Source of the DNA: Lachnospiraceae bacterium
GTDB taxonomy: Bacteria; Bacillota; Clostridia; Lachnospirales; Lachnospiraceae
DNA length: 7,067 bases
Direction of reading: 5' to 3'
NCBI GenBank assembly: GCA_900764225.1
Contig: CAAFNG010000287.1
Location: 1-7,067 of the forward strand
Part shown: in pieces, positions 6,923 through 7,067 of the stretch
Numbering within the stretch: the stretch's first letter is position 1
Layout: each line of letters starts with the position of its first letter
Made by a program: the position numbers and the translations under genes
Notes under the pieces: model-generated
Seen by the model: the letters and a program-made list of their open reading frames with translations, nothing else
Told to the model about the DNA's origin: nothing
Database searches by the model: none

Positions 6923-6951
6923 TTTATAGTGTATTGCATAACTGATGTAAT
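6923..6951 (-). promoter_or_regulatory. Candidate promoter for amt-PII
   Basis: On the minus strand, ATTACA (6951-6946) and TATAAA (6928-6923) are separated by 17 bases, matching sigma-A consensus at four and five of six positions. Transcription would start near 6916, just upstream of the leader hairpin, giving a leader of about 100 bases. A second possible -10 (TATAAT at 7004-6999) with TTGATG (7025-7020) has a short 15-base spacer and lies further upstream. Confidence 0.45.
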
Positions 6952-6982
6952 AGAAAAGACATTTTGTATGACTGTATGCAAT
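6933..6982. repeat. Inverted pair of 8-base boxes around the amt promoter
   Basis: ATTGCATA at 6933-6940 and its exact complement TATGCAAT at 6975-6982 lie 42 bases apart centre to centre, about four helical turns. The first sits in the spacer of the candidate promoter and the second just upstream of its -35. The upstream copy lies inside an imperfect palindrome, ACTGTATGCAATGCAGT (6971-6987). This arrangement would suit a dimeric regulator bound at two sites, but no known operator is recognised. Confidence 0.3.
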
Positions 6983-7035
6983 GCAGTTTAAAATCAAAAT
7001 TATATGTAAAACAGGGGAACATCAAAATATCGTGT

Positions 7036-7067
7036 CTGTCTCTTATACACATCTGACGCTGCCGACG
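7036..7067. other. Nextera sequencing adapter (not genomic)
   Basis: The terminal 32 bases begin CTGTCTCTTATACACATCT, the Tn5 mosaic end used in Nextera libraries, and continue GACGCTGCCGACG, the reverse complement of the Nextera read-1 adapter. This is untrimmed adapter read-through at a contig end. Real sequence stops at about 7035, and nothing should be inferred about what lies next to amt on that side. Confidence 0.97.

Noticed and set aside
6859..6951. An ANTAR-target double stem-loop or a known riboswitch in the amt leader
   Set aside because: Only one main hairpin is present, its 8-base loop does not show the A-and-G hexaloop pattern, and no riboswitch core was recognised.

Overview
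The window reads as ordinary chromosome from an anaerobic gut-type Firmicute, most likely a Lachnospiraceae-like clostridium. This rests on the nadB-nadC-niaR order, a GH94 phosphorylase of Ruminococcus/Blautia type, an Amt-PII fusion, strong AAGGAGG-like ribosome sites and moderate GC. The genus cannot be fixed from the sequence alone. The last 32 bases are not genomic: they match the Nextera transposase adapter, so usable sequence ends at about 7035 and the window is the end of a short-read contig.

Layout. (1) 1-1815, plus strand: the 3' end of an NAD biosynthesis operon. It holds the tail of nadB (L-aspartate oxidase, short form), complete nadC (quinolinate phosphoribosyltransferase) and niaR (niacin-sensing repressor with HTH and 3H domains), closed by an intrinsic terminator. 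(2) 1821-3830, minus strand: a cellobiose phosphorylase (GH94) gene with its own terminator and a strong Shine-Dalgarno. Its reading frame is open but lacks about 170 internal residues, including the -1 sugar-binding part of the catalytic barrel. (3) 3831-4306: a 490-bp stretch without an intact gene. It holds the probable cellobiose phosphorylase promoter, an orphan 3' end of a MalG-type sugar ABC permease (about 30 codons with its stop), a hairpin that may be the old permease operon terminator, and the leader of the next gene. (4) 4307-4957, plus strand: a TRIC/UPF0126 family membrane protein. (5) 5004-5045: a perfect 17-bp bidirectional terminator serving the two convergent genes. (6) 5086-6813, minus strand: an ammonium transporter fused to a C-terminal PII signalling domain. 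Its upstream region (6814-7035) has a candidate promoter, a terminator-like leader hairpin and a pair of inverted TATGCAAT boxes.

How it works together. nadB and nadC convert aspartate (via NadA, presumably just upstream) to nicotinate mononucleotide, and NiaR would repress niacin/NAD genes when niacin is sufficient. The sugar region looks like the remains of a divergent cellobiose module (ABC importer on plus, phosphorylase on minus). It has suffered two separate losses, or two misassemblies: the importer is reduced to its last 30 codons and the phosphorylase has an in-frame gap. The Amt-PII protein couples ammonium uptake to its own nitrogen/energy sensor. The PII T-loop keeps the plugging arginine but has valine where the uridylylated tyrosine would be.

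I found no clearly new multi-gene system. The points most worth checking are the paired deletions in the sugar locus, the Tyr-to-Val change in the fused PII domain, and the leader hairpin upstream of amt. No tRNA, rRNA, CRISPR array, insertion sequence or phage gene was seen.
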